From the NCBI GenBank assembly GCA_001683735.1, contig LUGG01000001.1, forward strand, positions 2,356,001 to 2,420,000: a DNA stretch of 64,000 nucleotides, given 5' to 3'. The stretch comes from Grifola frondosa (lineage: Eukaryota; Basidiomycota; Agaricomycetes; Polyporales; Grifolaceae). Each line of letters opens with the position of its first letter. Position 1 is the first letter of the stretch. The notes beneath the pieces were generated by a model. The model was not told the origin of the DNA. It did no database searches and saw only the letters and a list, made by a program, of their open reading frames with translations. A program made the position numbers and the translations under genes. This document shows, one piece after another, positions 10,854 through 22,936 of the stretch.

Positions 10854-11905
10854 CTATTGAAGATTCACGAACAGCCCTCCGTCAACGAGAAGTGATGCTC
10901 CTGTCACATACTTCGCCAGGTCACTCGCCAGGAAGACCACAGGTCCTGCAATGTCATCCGGCGCTGCAGGATCATCAGACCTAAGCAAAAAAAACTCACA
11001 AGGAGTTCATGAAGCTTACCTCCAAGTCGGCCCAACGCGGTCCTTTGATCATATTCTCCCGTTTGACGACGTCCGCCAAATCTTCCTTGTTGATATCTGT
11101 GGCGATCGTCCCGGGAAGAATAGCATTCGCGCGAATGTTATATTTTCCGAGGGCGACCGCGCAGCTTTGCATTAGCGAGAGGATGGCGGCTTTGGTGGGC
11201 GCGTAATGGCTGCACATGCTCAGCGGCTTTCACTGTGCATGAGCACGAGTCATTCAAACCTACCATTGGAACTCGCCTCCAACGAGGGCGGATATCGAGG
11301 AGATCCCGATAATAGATCCTCCTTGAGGAATCTGGGTTTTCATCTGATTTGCAACAGCTATGTCGTGCAGTACTGTTATGAGAGAGTGGGTATTGTTATA
11401 TATTCACTGACCGACCTTGGACTACGTAGAATGACCCATCAAGGTTTACCTGGCGGGTCCGCTCCCAGGTGGCATGCGGCATGGTCAAGAATTCCGCAAA
11501 TGGGCAAATTCCTGCATTGCTGACGAGGACATCTGAAGCGGGTATGAGAGTGGATCGTTTCATAAGACATATCACACTACCTATGCGTCCGAATGCCTCT
11601 ACCCCACCTCCACGATCTGAGCAAGTGTTATCGATAGATCGGGAAGTTCAATCTCGACTTCCGCGTACCTTCGCCGAAGTTGCACGGTCTCCAATATCTC
11701 CTGGCACGACAACAACCTTCGCGCTGGGATGCTGATTTTCTATGTCTTGCTTCAGAGTGTGTATCTCCGCTTCGGTCTCTGCATCTCCTAGATAGTGCAA
11801 AATCAGCCCCGTAGCACCCTGATGTGCAGATTCGATGGCGCAAGCGCGTCCGATGCCACGGGATGCCCCCGTGATGCAGATGACCTTGTTCGAGAGCAGC
11901 CCCAT
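10854..11905 (-). CDS. Short-chain dehydrogenase/reductase, L-rhamnose 1-dehydrogenase-like, two frameshifts
   Basis: Six exons (11905-11669, 11616-11581, 11532-11416, 11357-11264, 11209-11020, 10963-10854) give about 261 residues with two single bases restored. The Rossmann start reads [17 protein letters not shown] (TGxxxGxG). SNAG, the catalytic Ser ([11 protein letters not shown]), the YxxxK motif (HYAPTKAA) and a C-terminus ending [17 protein letters not shown] are all in place. Classical SDRs of this form oxidise sugars or alcohols with NAD(P)+. The tail resembles fungal proteins annotated as L-rhamnose 1-dehydrogenase, so that substrate is inference. The frame slips at C4 11602-11605 and T3 11044-11046, each one base short. 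Confidence 0.85.
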
Positions 11906-12246
11906 CGTGGACCTGAGGGGGTCGTTTGGACGAACGGGTAAGAGTTGGTCCCTTCTTTCGACTTCTTCATATGAATTTATCTATCGGTGTCGATGCAGGG
12001 GTGTCCTTGCGAAGCACGAAAGTAGGTCAGTCTTCAGGCGGACCGCAGTTCCCGCTTGGTGTCACAGGGACATGTCCTTCGCCCACCAGCTTCCTGGCAA
12101 CCCTTCACAGTGTCATACGGTGCTGGTCCTCTGGTCTGGTTCCGGCCCTGCACTCCGATTCGAGGGAACGATTTCTGATATACATAAAAGATCAGTGTCG
12201 GTGCATTGGGCTAGCTCAACTCCCCCTTTCTTGCCTGTCCAATACC
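11906..12246. other. Divergent promoter region between SDR and ketol-acid reductoisomerase genes
   Basis: This is a 341-bp divergent spacer. A TATA-like tacataaaag lies at 12181-12190, about 60 bp upstream of the reductoisomerase ATG. Nothing else is supported. Confidence 0.45.
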
Positions 12247-13712
12247 ATGTCTGCGAAAATGTGAGGAAGACGTGGATTATCCAAATGCTGTATCGCTGAT
12301 ACTTCCCTAGCTACTACGATTCAGACGCTGATCTGAACCTCCTTAAAGAGAAGACCATTGTCTCTTAGGGTGCGTGATTCCCCTTTACTCATGGCACGTC
12401 TGCTTGCTTACTTTCATGTTCAGCTTTGGCAACCAGGGTGCCGCACAGGCTCAGAATCTCCGCGATTCGGGTATCCCGAATGAAAACATAATTGTGGCAA
12501 ACCGTCCAGATGCGTATGCGGAGGATGCGAAGTCGAAGGGGTTCAAAGTTGAACATGACTTCGCAAAGGCCGCAAAAGCAGCGGACAGTATGTAGCATGG
12601 TTGTTATTCGTGCAGTATCGTTGCTGAACTAAACACGTTCGAAGTCGTCTTCCTCTTGGTTCCGGACCAGGTCCAACCCCGTGCCTTCAACACAGAGATG
12701 GCGCCGTCTCTCAAGGATACTGCTGCGATTGTAGTTGCTAGTGGTTACAACGTGTTCTTCAAGCTGCTTAACTTCAAGCCGACACAAGACGTCGTCATGG
12801 TTGCCCCAAGGTCCGTGTAATAACTATTTTCGCTAGTGCAATTACTCAAGATATGCTTTCAGAATGATTGGATCATCTGTCCGGAGTCTATATGTCAAGG
12901 GCAAGGGATTCCCGTGCTTTGTATCTGTTGAGCAGGACGGCACTGGCAAGGGCTTAGAAATTGCGCTCGCAGTGTCTCGTGCCATTGGCGCGACGAAGGC
13001 CGGTGCAATTGCTTCATCTGTCAGGGAAGAGACAGTGATGGATCTGTTCGCGGAACAAGGCCTTTGGCCGAATATTATCATGCTATTCAGGCGAGTTGAT
13101 AGTGAAAGCATTCTATTCCATCCAGTGTCCACTGATGCGACAGTATGACAGGGAAGCATTCAGTGTGCTCAAGGAGGCTGGGTGCTCAGACGAGGCGTTG
13201 TGCTACGAGATGTATGTAACATGGCACGCACTCGATTTCTACACCATGTTAATATTTCCTATTTACATAGGTGGATGTCGAAAGAGCCTGCGGAGATTTT
13301 CGAGCGAGCTGCTGAAGAAGGCTTCATCGCGCAGGTTAGGGAGTTAATTTTGATGCAGCAGACTATTCGCTAATAAGCAAACATACAGCTCAAACACCAC
13401 TCCACTGTCTCTCAGTATGGTCAACTCAGCGGAGCTTTGGCCTTGGATGGTACCGCCATCCGAAGTCACTTCAAGGAGATCTTGTACAATCAGGTGAGTT
13501 CATCCTCGGAGCTTACATGATGAATATTTGATTGATCCTATGCGACGTAGGTGTTGAATGGCAAATTTTGCAAGGAGTTTAGCCAGATTGAAGCCGATCT
13601 GGAAAAGGAAGGGGATGCCAATCCATTGAACGTGCTGTATCAGAAGTCGGAGGCCAGTGAACTCGGGCAATCCGAGAAGAGAGTAAGGGCGAGGCTGGCA
13701 GGCCTCTTGTAG
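12247..13712 (+). CDS. Ketol-acid reductoisomerase (bacterial-type, no visible transit peptide), one frameshift
   Basis: Nine exons (12247-12260, 12311-12369, 12424-12587, 12645-12810, 12863-13090, 13152-13211, 13271-13334, 13389-13493, 13551-13712) sum to 1022 nt, one base short of 341 codons. The protein starts MSAKI, reads YYDSDADLNLLKEK, then the NADPH loop GFGNQGAAQAQNLRDSG, VFLLVPDQVQ and VMVAPRMIG. The C-terminal domain has REETVMDLFAEQ, which carries the Mg-binding Asp/Glu, and ALCYEMW. The family converts acetohydroxyacids to dihydroxyacids in branched-chain amino acid synthesis, normally in mitochondria as Ilv5 with a leader. Here I see no leader and the sequence reads more like the bacterial short form. 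The frame breaks near 12362. The intron at 13091-13151 has a GC donor. Confidence 0.85.
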
Positions 13713-13940
13713 TTACTCGTCGCTGTACACACTCTGGACTCGCATGTGCGTTTCACTAGAATTTTCAAGAATTGCGGCTTTCAGTGCATTGTGCAGTGCA
13801 GCCACCGTAAGTGCGTGACCGCATGATAACTGTGACTTTACTGTGACGAGAATGTACGGAAGTTCCCGACACCCTTGGCCCAGTACTACTCACCGAAATT
13901 TGTTCAGGCCTTGAAAGCAGACTTGTCGTCACTATTGACT

Positions 13941-16346
13941 ATGTCATCTCTGAACGGCAAAATGGACGTAGATAAGGAGATGTCTCCAGACACACGGTCA
14001 AAATCGTAAGTTCCTCCTACACATTGCTCCTCGGTTGGATGACCGGCGCTTTTCTAACAGCTCCCGTACTCACTCGTCGGAAACCCTTCGTACTAGACGT
14101 TCGCACCGCTCCCGCTCACCACGCGAGAAGGAGCGGCGAGACCGACGTCGAGACCGTATTGAGGACATCGATGAGCGCCGCAAAAGAAGTCGCAGTCGGG
14201 ACAGGCGCGAGAGAGACCGATCTCGAGAACGCCCACATAGAGAGCGGGAGAGAGAGCATGAGAGAGACAGAGACCGCGACAGAGACCGAGACCGAGAACG
14301 TCGAAGGGAGCGTGACGGTGAGCGCCGTCGCAGTGATAGAGACCGAGCCGAGAGTCGACATAGCCATCGAGATCGCGAGCGCGACGACAGGGAGATCAGG
14401 GATAGACGCAGAAAGCGCGGGGACGAAATGGACGAAGGCCCGGATGGTCGTGAACCTGACGAACGTTTGAAGAGGAAGAGGCACGATGAGATCGTAGAGG
14501 AGTCTTCTCTTCCTGCTCCTCCGCCCTCCGCTGGACTGCCGCCTCCCCCGCCGCCCTTGACAGATAGTCCTCGCCGCCGCAGAGAGCGTTCGCGTGAGCC
14601 TGACCGCAGATTTGGTGGTGACAGGTCCTCGCGACCTCCTCGCGACCCTCGGGATGAATTTGATGAGGTGCCGCGGTACCGCCGAGAGAAAGAGCGGGAA
14701 CCTAGTCACCCTACACCACCTCCAATCAGGCACGTCTGTCTGCTACTCGTTTACTGCTCCTGAAGATTTATTTTTTGTTTAGGCGTCCTTCCCCTTCGTA
14801 CGAACCTCCCATTGACGATCTTATGAATCCTGACGATATCAAGGAGGACGATTCTGAAGCTCGGTCTGTTTTTGTCTCTCAACTTGCTGCACGTCTCACA
14901 GCACGTGATCTGGGATACTTCTTCGAAGATAAATTGGGCGAAGGTTCCGTTATGGATTCGAGGATCGTCACTGACAGAATATCGCGCCGATCCAAGGGGT
15001 GAGGAGTACATGCTTATTGTCATATTTGTCAAGGCTAATGACTGTATTCAGTATCGGTTATGTGGAATTCCGCACCGTGGAACTTGTCGACAAGGCTATT
15101 GCTCTTAGTGGGACGGTTGTGATGGGTCTTCCTATTCAGATTCAACTTACTGAAGCTGAAAGAAACAAACTGCATGCAGGAGATGGGTGTGTTTTTTTTC
15201 TGTTGTTGCAGATGAATTATTGACCAAGCATTTGATAGTAATCTGAACCTCCCACCAGGTGTCAGCGCATCACATGGCGGCATGCAGTGAGTGTTTCATT
15301 TTCGGTTGCCTGTATGATGTTAATGTTGGTATCAAGGTTATATGTCGGTTCTCTCCATTTCAACCTTACCGAGTCCGATATCAAGCAGGTGTTTGAGCCA
15401 TTTGGCGAACTTGAGTTTGTCGACCTTCATAGGGATCCTATGACTGGGCGCAGCAAAGGATATGCCTTCGTCCAGTATGTCATTTAATTCATCCGTGTCT
15501 AAGTCAAGTATTGACAATCGTTGCTAGATACAAGCGTTCGGAAGATGCGAAGATGGCCCTCGAACAAATGGAAGGCTTTGAGCTGGCTGGTCGTACTGTA
15601 CGTGAACTTATGTTGATTCCTTGCCGCTTCGCTGATGCAAGGATCCATAGCTTCGTGTCAATACCGTGCATGAGAAAGGAACGGCTAGATATACACAACA
15701 AGATTCTTTGGATGAGGCTGGCGGTAAGTAGTGTTGCTCGCCAGGGTGAATTATAGTGCTAAGACTCGATCTGTGGTGCCCACTAGGCGGTAACTTGAAT
15801 GCAGCATCTCGTCAAGCGCTAATGCAGAAACTTGCTAGGATTGAGCCGGCACCAACTAGACCTGAACCTATGTGAGTCGCTTTGCATTTCTTCAAAATAA
15901 AGCAAGATAACGTCTGATCGATACTGCGGTGTAGTATGAGGCCTAATATTCCTCAGTCCATGCAATCCCGTTCAGTGCTGTTGAAGAACATGTTCAATCC
16001 CGAAGAGTGGGTATCATATCTATTGCTCTGCCACAAAACTAACGTCAAAAATTCCTCAGGGAAACCGAGCGCGATTGGGATAAGGAGCTCGGAGAAGATG
16101 TCAAGAGTGAATGCGAAACGAAATATGGCAAAGTTCTATTTATCAAGGTGGAAAAGGAATCTCAGGTTGGTAAATAACTCGAATTCCAGGCAGTTCGCTG
16201 ACGTATCGCAGGGAGAAATATACGTCAAGTTCGACTCCATTGATGCCGCTAAGCAGGCTATCGAAGGTTTGAATGGTCGTTGGTTCGGTGGGAATCAGAT
16301 CTCCGCCGCGTTCATTTCAGATGCTATTATGCAAGCCCACCAGTGA
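13941..16346 (+). CDS. RBM39: RBM39/Rsd1-type splicing factor (SR-like, three RRMs)
   Basis: Twelve exons (13941-14005, 14061-14729, 14783-14998, 15052-15186, 15239-15286, 15337-15474, 15528-15597, 15651-15723, 15787-15871, 15935-16006, 16060-16165, 16212-16346) sum to 1812 nt, 603 residues, frame intact. Residues 20-230 are Arg/Ser/Asp/Glu-rich (RS-type). RRM1 has SVFVSQLAARLTARDLGYFF and IGYVEFRTVE. RRM2 has LYVGSLHFNLTESDIKQVFEPFG and SKGYAFVQYKRSEDA. The C-terminal UHM-like RRM has LLKNMFNPEE, ETERDWDKELGEDVKSEC and GEIYVKFDS. Such proteins act in the nucleus in 3' splice-site recognition with U2AF. The intron at 14730-14782 has a GC donor. Confidence 0.9.
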
Positions 16347-17277
16347 TCAATACTCCGTGATGATCCACGCCTCCGAGCTCATTGTGTGGTCTTTTGTGTG
16401 CTGAATCTTTTCATCTTATGACACAGGAATAAAAGAAAAATATGTATTTCCTCATCATTTTGTAGTCCCATTGATGGTGATGTTTCTGAAAGATGATGTT
16501 GTGCTACGCAGGTCTCGCGCCTCTTATTCTCAGCGTCGTTCCTTGGACGTACGGGCAATCCAGTTACACATAGGCAGGTTTATTGTCGATGTCTTAGGCA
16601 TCACACGTTGCTTCCTTCTCTCAATATTCTTTCTGCAATAGATTGTGACACTCGCGACTGACTACGGCCTGAGGATCTGCGAGAAGTATGTCTTCAACCG
16701 ACATCTATATTCTGACATTTCGTTAAAAGTAGGCATATGCGTGCGGTATAACGTGCGAACTTGACATCAACTACATATGAGACCCAGGTGACGTTTCTGC
16801 CCACGCTTCACGTTTCTCTGCAGTGACCACCAGAGTCAGGAGGCAGTCTCATCTCGATGTCGTCGCCAACGATCAAGAAAATAGATGACTTTGCGTGCGA
16901 AGTAGCGAATGGAACGTCGGTATTGATGGTAGAAACTGAGATAAATGCACACAGGAATTATACAACACTGGCATGCTTCGCATGTCTAATCATGGCCGCA
17001 CGGCACGATGCCCTCTCATGTCATGTCAGCATCAATCTACCATTGTTCGTGATAGATGGAAATCACAGGGCTTCAAAATCATGGCCCAGCGAGCCGTGCC
17101 TCATGGGAACCTCTTCCCCGATATACTGATATGTAATTCTGTACATCCTTCACATAGGTTATCATGATTCACTCGGGCGGACACTGGCGGATCGCATGCA
17201 GTATATGACTCTATCTCACAACAATGTTGTTCCAGATCGCCCGTGCAATTATTCCTCAATTCTGATGCAACGTGATA
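16347..17277. other. Convergent intergenic region, about 930 bp
   Basis: This lies between the 3' ends of the RBM39-type and alpha/beta-hydrolase genes. Short frames are present (for example at 16857) but none shows splice-linked continuity or a recognisable motif. Confidence 0.45.
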
Positions 17278-18580
17278 TTACAATGTGCCGAAAGCCTTCG
17301 CCAACGCTTCAGCCGCATCTGACACGAGCTGTTTCCCGACATCAAGGACACTGAATTGAACCTACTCGTCAGTGAATTTGCAACCTGTTATTGGGACAGG
17401 AATGCTTACCCTATACGTTAGGGTGGAGAACATAATTTCATGAATCAGTACGTTCGCAAATAGCTTAGGCCGTGGAAGAAAGTTTACCATCCATGGCCAT
17501 GATGGGATGGGGGGCTCCCTTGTAAATCTTCACTTCGACTTCAGCTCCTGCGGCCTTTAACTTTTCTCCGTATGCAATGCCTTCATCCCGGAGGATGTCC
17601 AGTTCTGCGACAGCAATCCAGGCATTTGGCGCCTTCTTGAAAGTGTCGTCAGGCGCGAAAATGGGAGAGTTATCCCACTTGCTCCAGTCGGTCTCATTGG
17701 GAGAATAGTTCCTGCGGAACCACAGCATCTTCTCTGGAACCAACGACACAGTGTTGGCGTTCTCGCGCCACGAAGCATACGGTTTGCCTGACAGGGACGC
17801 TGTATTGTCTACCACTGGAACCACGAGAAGCTGAAATAACAAGGGAATGGATGGCTCGGATAACGCCGCTTTATGGGTGAGAATAGCAGCCAGGTTACCT
17901 CCGCTGTAGAATTGTAAAGCTCACTACAGTTCCATCTAATCAATAGTCTGGGCATACCTAGAAGAGCCGCCAACAGCCAATTTGTCGAGGTTCGCATTGA
18001 GCTCAGCCCTTCCATTGTGGTGCACCCATCGAAGCGCTTCTACAGCATCTTCGACTGCTGCAGGGTAAGGGTTCTCTGGGCAAGCCGATAATCTACGGAT
18101 ACCACAACACAACTTGCGCCTGGGACGAACATCGATATATGTTGCACAAAATCTCAGAGTGAGCGCTCACGATTGCACATATTCGTCGAGAACGCGTTCT
18201 CTGTGTTGATGTTCCCGAGCGTCCAGCCCCCTCCGGAATGCAAAGGAATTGAGTCCAACAGATCAAACACGATGATTATATGGATGTTAGCTACCTCCAT
18301 GGAAGAATACAAAGACCGGCCAGCCCTCTGCAGGCGCAGCACTCTCGGGTGTGAAGACACGCATTGTGCATTTACTCAGAGGTATATCTTTCACGTCTCC
18401 GACCTTCAATGGCTCAGAGCCTCCCTGCACTGGCGGATTCTTGCGGATAGCAGGATCCCATGGGAGCTCATGCACTGGAGGGGTATGCACACTGTGTTCG
18501 TTATGATGTGCCACATACTCTGGGAGGAGCTTGGGTAAGACATCTGGATGAATAGGCTGGTGGACCTTCCGTTCAGTCAT
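17278..18580 (-). CDS. Alpha/beta-hydrolase (HSL/GDXG-type esterase), one frameshift
   Basis: Exons 18580-18295, 18230-18171, 18119-17958, 17903-17488 and 17361-17278 are supported. The protein begins MTERKVHQPIHPDVLPKLLPEY and has the oxyanion motif HGGGWTLGN, VDYRLAPENPYPAAVEDA, the nucleophile elbow GGSSSGGNLAA (in place of GDSAGG), the acid ELDILRDEG and the His in GAPHPIMAMDG. It would hydrolyse short-chain carboxylic esters; I see no signal peptide, so it is probably intracellular. The frame slips at G3 18078-18080 (coding strand CCC, one base short, between LA and PEN). The last junction does not close in frame: two bases are unaccounted for, so a further indel or a microexon exists between 17487 and 17362. 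Confidence 0.82.
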
Positions 18581-18943
18581 CGTGGAGAGGATCGGGTAGA
18601 GGACAGAGAGGGTTCCTGCCTTTCTAATCAAGTTGGTTTTTTAAGCCAAGTCATGGGATCTAATCAGACAGAGATAAGTGAGACTGTGCACCTGTGGAAA
18701 TAAGACATGATGCAGGAGGAAACGAAACAGGTGAAGCATGCCCATGGCTGGGATCCCGGATAGCGGCCGGGAGCTTGTACGATCACGTGGCATCTGCTAT
18801 AGATCAAGATCATCGGATTGGATTCAGTTGATAAGTATTCAAGCGACAGCAGCTTCAACGGACAACGGGACGCATATCACATTACCGTTTCCATCTCCGT
18901 CCCCCACCGTCGAAACGACTTACTGCGAACGAGGAATTCCACT
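18581..18943. other. Divergent promoter between the esterase and DSD1
   Basis: This is a 363-bp spacer between two divergent starts. No TATA element or other site stands out. Confidence 0.45.
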
Positions 18944-20519
18944 ATGGTGGAAGAAGAAATCCAGACCGTCACCACTCCCACCATAGTCCAAACGAGGACT
19001 CCGTACCATATCAGCGGCAAACCCGAGAAACAGGATCTCGTCGATGAATTCAAGGGAAAGCCGATCAATGCACTCAGGACTCCTGCGCTTGTCATCGACC
19101 GAGCCAAATTTGCTAGGAACTGCGCCAAAATGCAAGAGCACGCGCAGGAATGGGGTGCCAGGTTCAGAGCCCATGTGAAGTCCCACAAGGTGAGTCGCTG
19201 AAGTTGTACGAGATTGCACGATACCATGAGCTGATTTCGATCGAGCATTGTAGACTGCAGAAGGGACCAGGCTTCAACTGTTGTCGGGCAGTCCTGAAAC
19301 CCACTCTATCGTGGTCTCCACAGTTATGGAGGTTTGCGAAGTATTTCGTGCTGGTCTGGTTGCCGACGGAACGGTGAAGGACGTGAGTCCGATTCCAATA
19401 AGATGCAACAGTGTGTCGTGACGACGTCTCACAGGTTCTCTACGGCCTGCCTTTGGCACCCAACAAGGTGGCAGATCTGTATGCGTTGACCGACGAACTG
19501 GCGGCGGTTGGCGCAGCTATGCGGATTTTGGTCGACCATCCTGAACAAGTGCTGGCACTGGAGCAATGGGAGAAGCCTACGCAACCTCAGAGGAGATGGT
19601 CTGTCTTTGTCAAGGTGGACTGTGGACTCAAGTACGCATTCCCTTACCTTCATTAAAATGATAAAATTAATGACGCCAATAGCAGGCGAGCAGGACTTGA
19701 GCCAACTTCCCCCGCTTTCGAGTCGCTGCTGAGAAATGTCCTGGCTTCACCCGTCATCTCTTTGTACGGGTTCTATTCGCACGCAGGCCAATCGTATGTG
19801 TCTACATCGTTCGCGGATGCATCGCGATTCCTTTCTGCGGAGGTCGAAGCTGTTAACAACGCAGCTGGGCTCGCGCTGTCAATCTTGAAGAACTCGCCCG
19901 AGCTCGAGGCTCCCAGGGATCCTTTCGTCCTCTCAGTAGGAGCGACACCAACCGCCCTCGCCGCAACTGCAGAGACTAGAGCACAACTGGAATCGATGCT
20001 TAATGGTGTGTTGGAGTTGCATGCTGGTGTGTGAAAAAATCGCTTTCACGCCAGGCCAGTCCACAATGGTTCCTTGCAGGAAACTATCCGTTGTTGGATT
20101 TGCAGCAGCTGAACACCGGCTTGATCGACAGCGACCACATCGCACAGCGAGTGTTGGCTACGGTGATCTCGTATTATCCTTCTCGAGGTAAGGATGGTGC
20201 TGACGAAGCGATGTGCGATGCTGGCGCCATCGCGATGAGCAAAGACACGGGCCCGCGCCCTGGATATGGTGACGTGGATGGCAAACCATGGAGGCTCAGC
20301 CGTGTATCCCAGGAGCATGGAATATTGACCCAAATAACGCCAGCAATTGGCGGGCAGCAGAAAGCAGAGGATGCGTTAAAGATAGGAGATATGGTTCAGA
20401 TCGTGGGCCAGCATGCCTGCCTGACGTTGGCCGCCTTCCCTTGGTACTACGTCGTCGACTCCGGAGAGGGTCGTGGGGACGTGGTGGAAGATGTGTGGGT
20501 GCCTTGGAAGGGATGGTGA
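18944..20519 (+). CDS. DSD1: D-serine dehydratase (fold-type III PLP enzyme)
   Basis: Five exons (18944-19189, 19254-19382, 19435-19631, 19686-20026, 20080-20519) sum to 1353 nt, 450 residues, frame intact. The alanine-racemase-like N-domain shows ALRTPALVIDRAKFARNCAKM and the PLP lysine in FRAHVKSHK, followed by VKVDCGLKRAG and YSHAGQSY. The C-domain shows CDAGAIAMSKD, SQEHGIL and QHACLTLAAF; the His and Cys of QHAC match the zinc site of yeast Dsd1 and vertebrate relatives. The enzyme converts D-serine to pyruvate and ammonia in the cytosol. A D-threonine aldolase-like activity is the main alternative, but the zinc site and length favour Dsd1. Confidence 0.9.
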
Positions 20520-20879
20520 GCCTGCCAATAAGTCCGTATTATTTTACGACTCGTCACGAATTACGTTTGATATCTGTACGATATAAACTGTCGCTGCGAC
20601 AAGCGTTTCTGAGAAGTTGCAAGTTGACCTATTGTCCGCGATGTGCAACTATTCAGTGCGAAGGCGTAAGACTGCAGCGATGGTCCATACACCGGTAATT
20701 GGAACTGTGGCCATCGATCACAAATGCAGAAATCTAGGTTTGTGATCCCGATCGCGACGCGTTTGACAAAGCACGTGCAGTTCAAATATCGCCATCTAGA
20801 GCGTTCACGCAGTTGCTGCTTAAATATACGCCTTGACATTTCCGACACGCTTTCTGTCTTTCCTCCACCTAGCCTTATC
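20520..20879. other. Intergenic region between DSD1 and the Rab4-type gene
   Basis: This is a 360-bp spacer in the same orientation. A TATA-like taaatatac lies at 20820-20828, about 55 bp before the Rab ATG. Confidence 0.45.
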
Positions 20880-21977
<1,098 letters not shown>

Positions 21978-22936
21978 TCTGCCCGCAGCCAAGCGATAAC
22001 TTCATCATTCTTCACACCTAATCATCTGGCAATAATGTAGACGTAAGTGCGGTTCGTTCGCACTCCTTTTGTCATTCTCATGCTAAATCCCAGGTGGTGT
22101 CGCCATTTCCCTACCTGTCGATGTGTATCACGCCATTACCACATCTCTCCATGATATCTCATCTCTTCCGATATTTTTCTCGGTACATCTCATACCCTCT
22201 CGTCCGTTATACCGCTCCACTATAGTGCTCACACGCCACTTGGACTGTCCTCACACACACATTCCATCTGTACGAGCGCATCCACTATCATTTTACGGAT
22301 TAGAGATTGGTCATGCTGTGTAGTAATTGTTTTTAATCTCCCGTCCTCTGTACCGGATTGAGTTGTACTTTTAAAGCATTGACGCTGTTAGACTTCACCT
22401 TACTTTCAGCCGAACGGCCGTGTGACCTGATCTTCGGACGTTGGCCAAAACCCACATGGTTCGACTCGACCCATATGAACGCATCGTCTGATGACTTTGG
22501 CTCGCACTAACACCATCTAGACATGTTATCATGGTTCGAAGTATTACATTTACTGCCAATTGCCGGGATGACTGGAATAGACAGCATCCATTTACGCGTC
22601 TGCGGGACGCTAGCCGCCATCCTCGTCATATGGGAAACATTCAAGCAATCCACTACGTGGAAGCACGATAAGCCACAAGGCAATGCAGCATCCCGGTTCG
22701 TGATACAGTCAAATGACAAGGTGAGAATGTGATGCGAAAACCGGGGGAGGGTTCCCTGTGCTGGGTACGGCCGTGCTACCTTCGAGATTTACCCGATCTC
22801 ACGTACGCTCAGGTCTTCATAAAACAGCCATGTCCACGAATCGCCCGTGTTCCCATATTTCTGCCAGGACGGTGCTATTGCGCCCTGTGCCTAAGCCCGC
22901 GGAACCATCAACTTGTACCAGGCGGCGAGATTTACG
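21978..22936. other. Intergenic region, about 960 bp
   Basis: This lies between the Rab4-type gene and the first wall-sensor-like gene. A frame at 22523-22732 has a hydrophobic stretch, but no splice-linked partner or known motif was found, so no gene is called. Confidence 0.4.

Noticed and set aside
14116..14733. Minus-strand ORF opposite the RS domain of the RBM39-type gene
   Set aside because: It is a shadow of Arg/Ser/Asp-rich codons on the sense strand.
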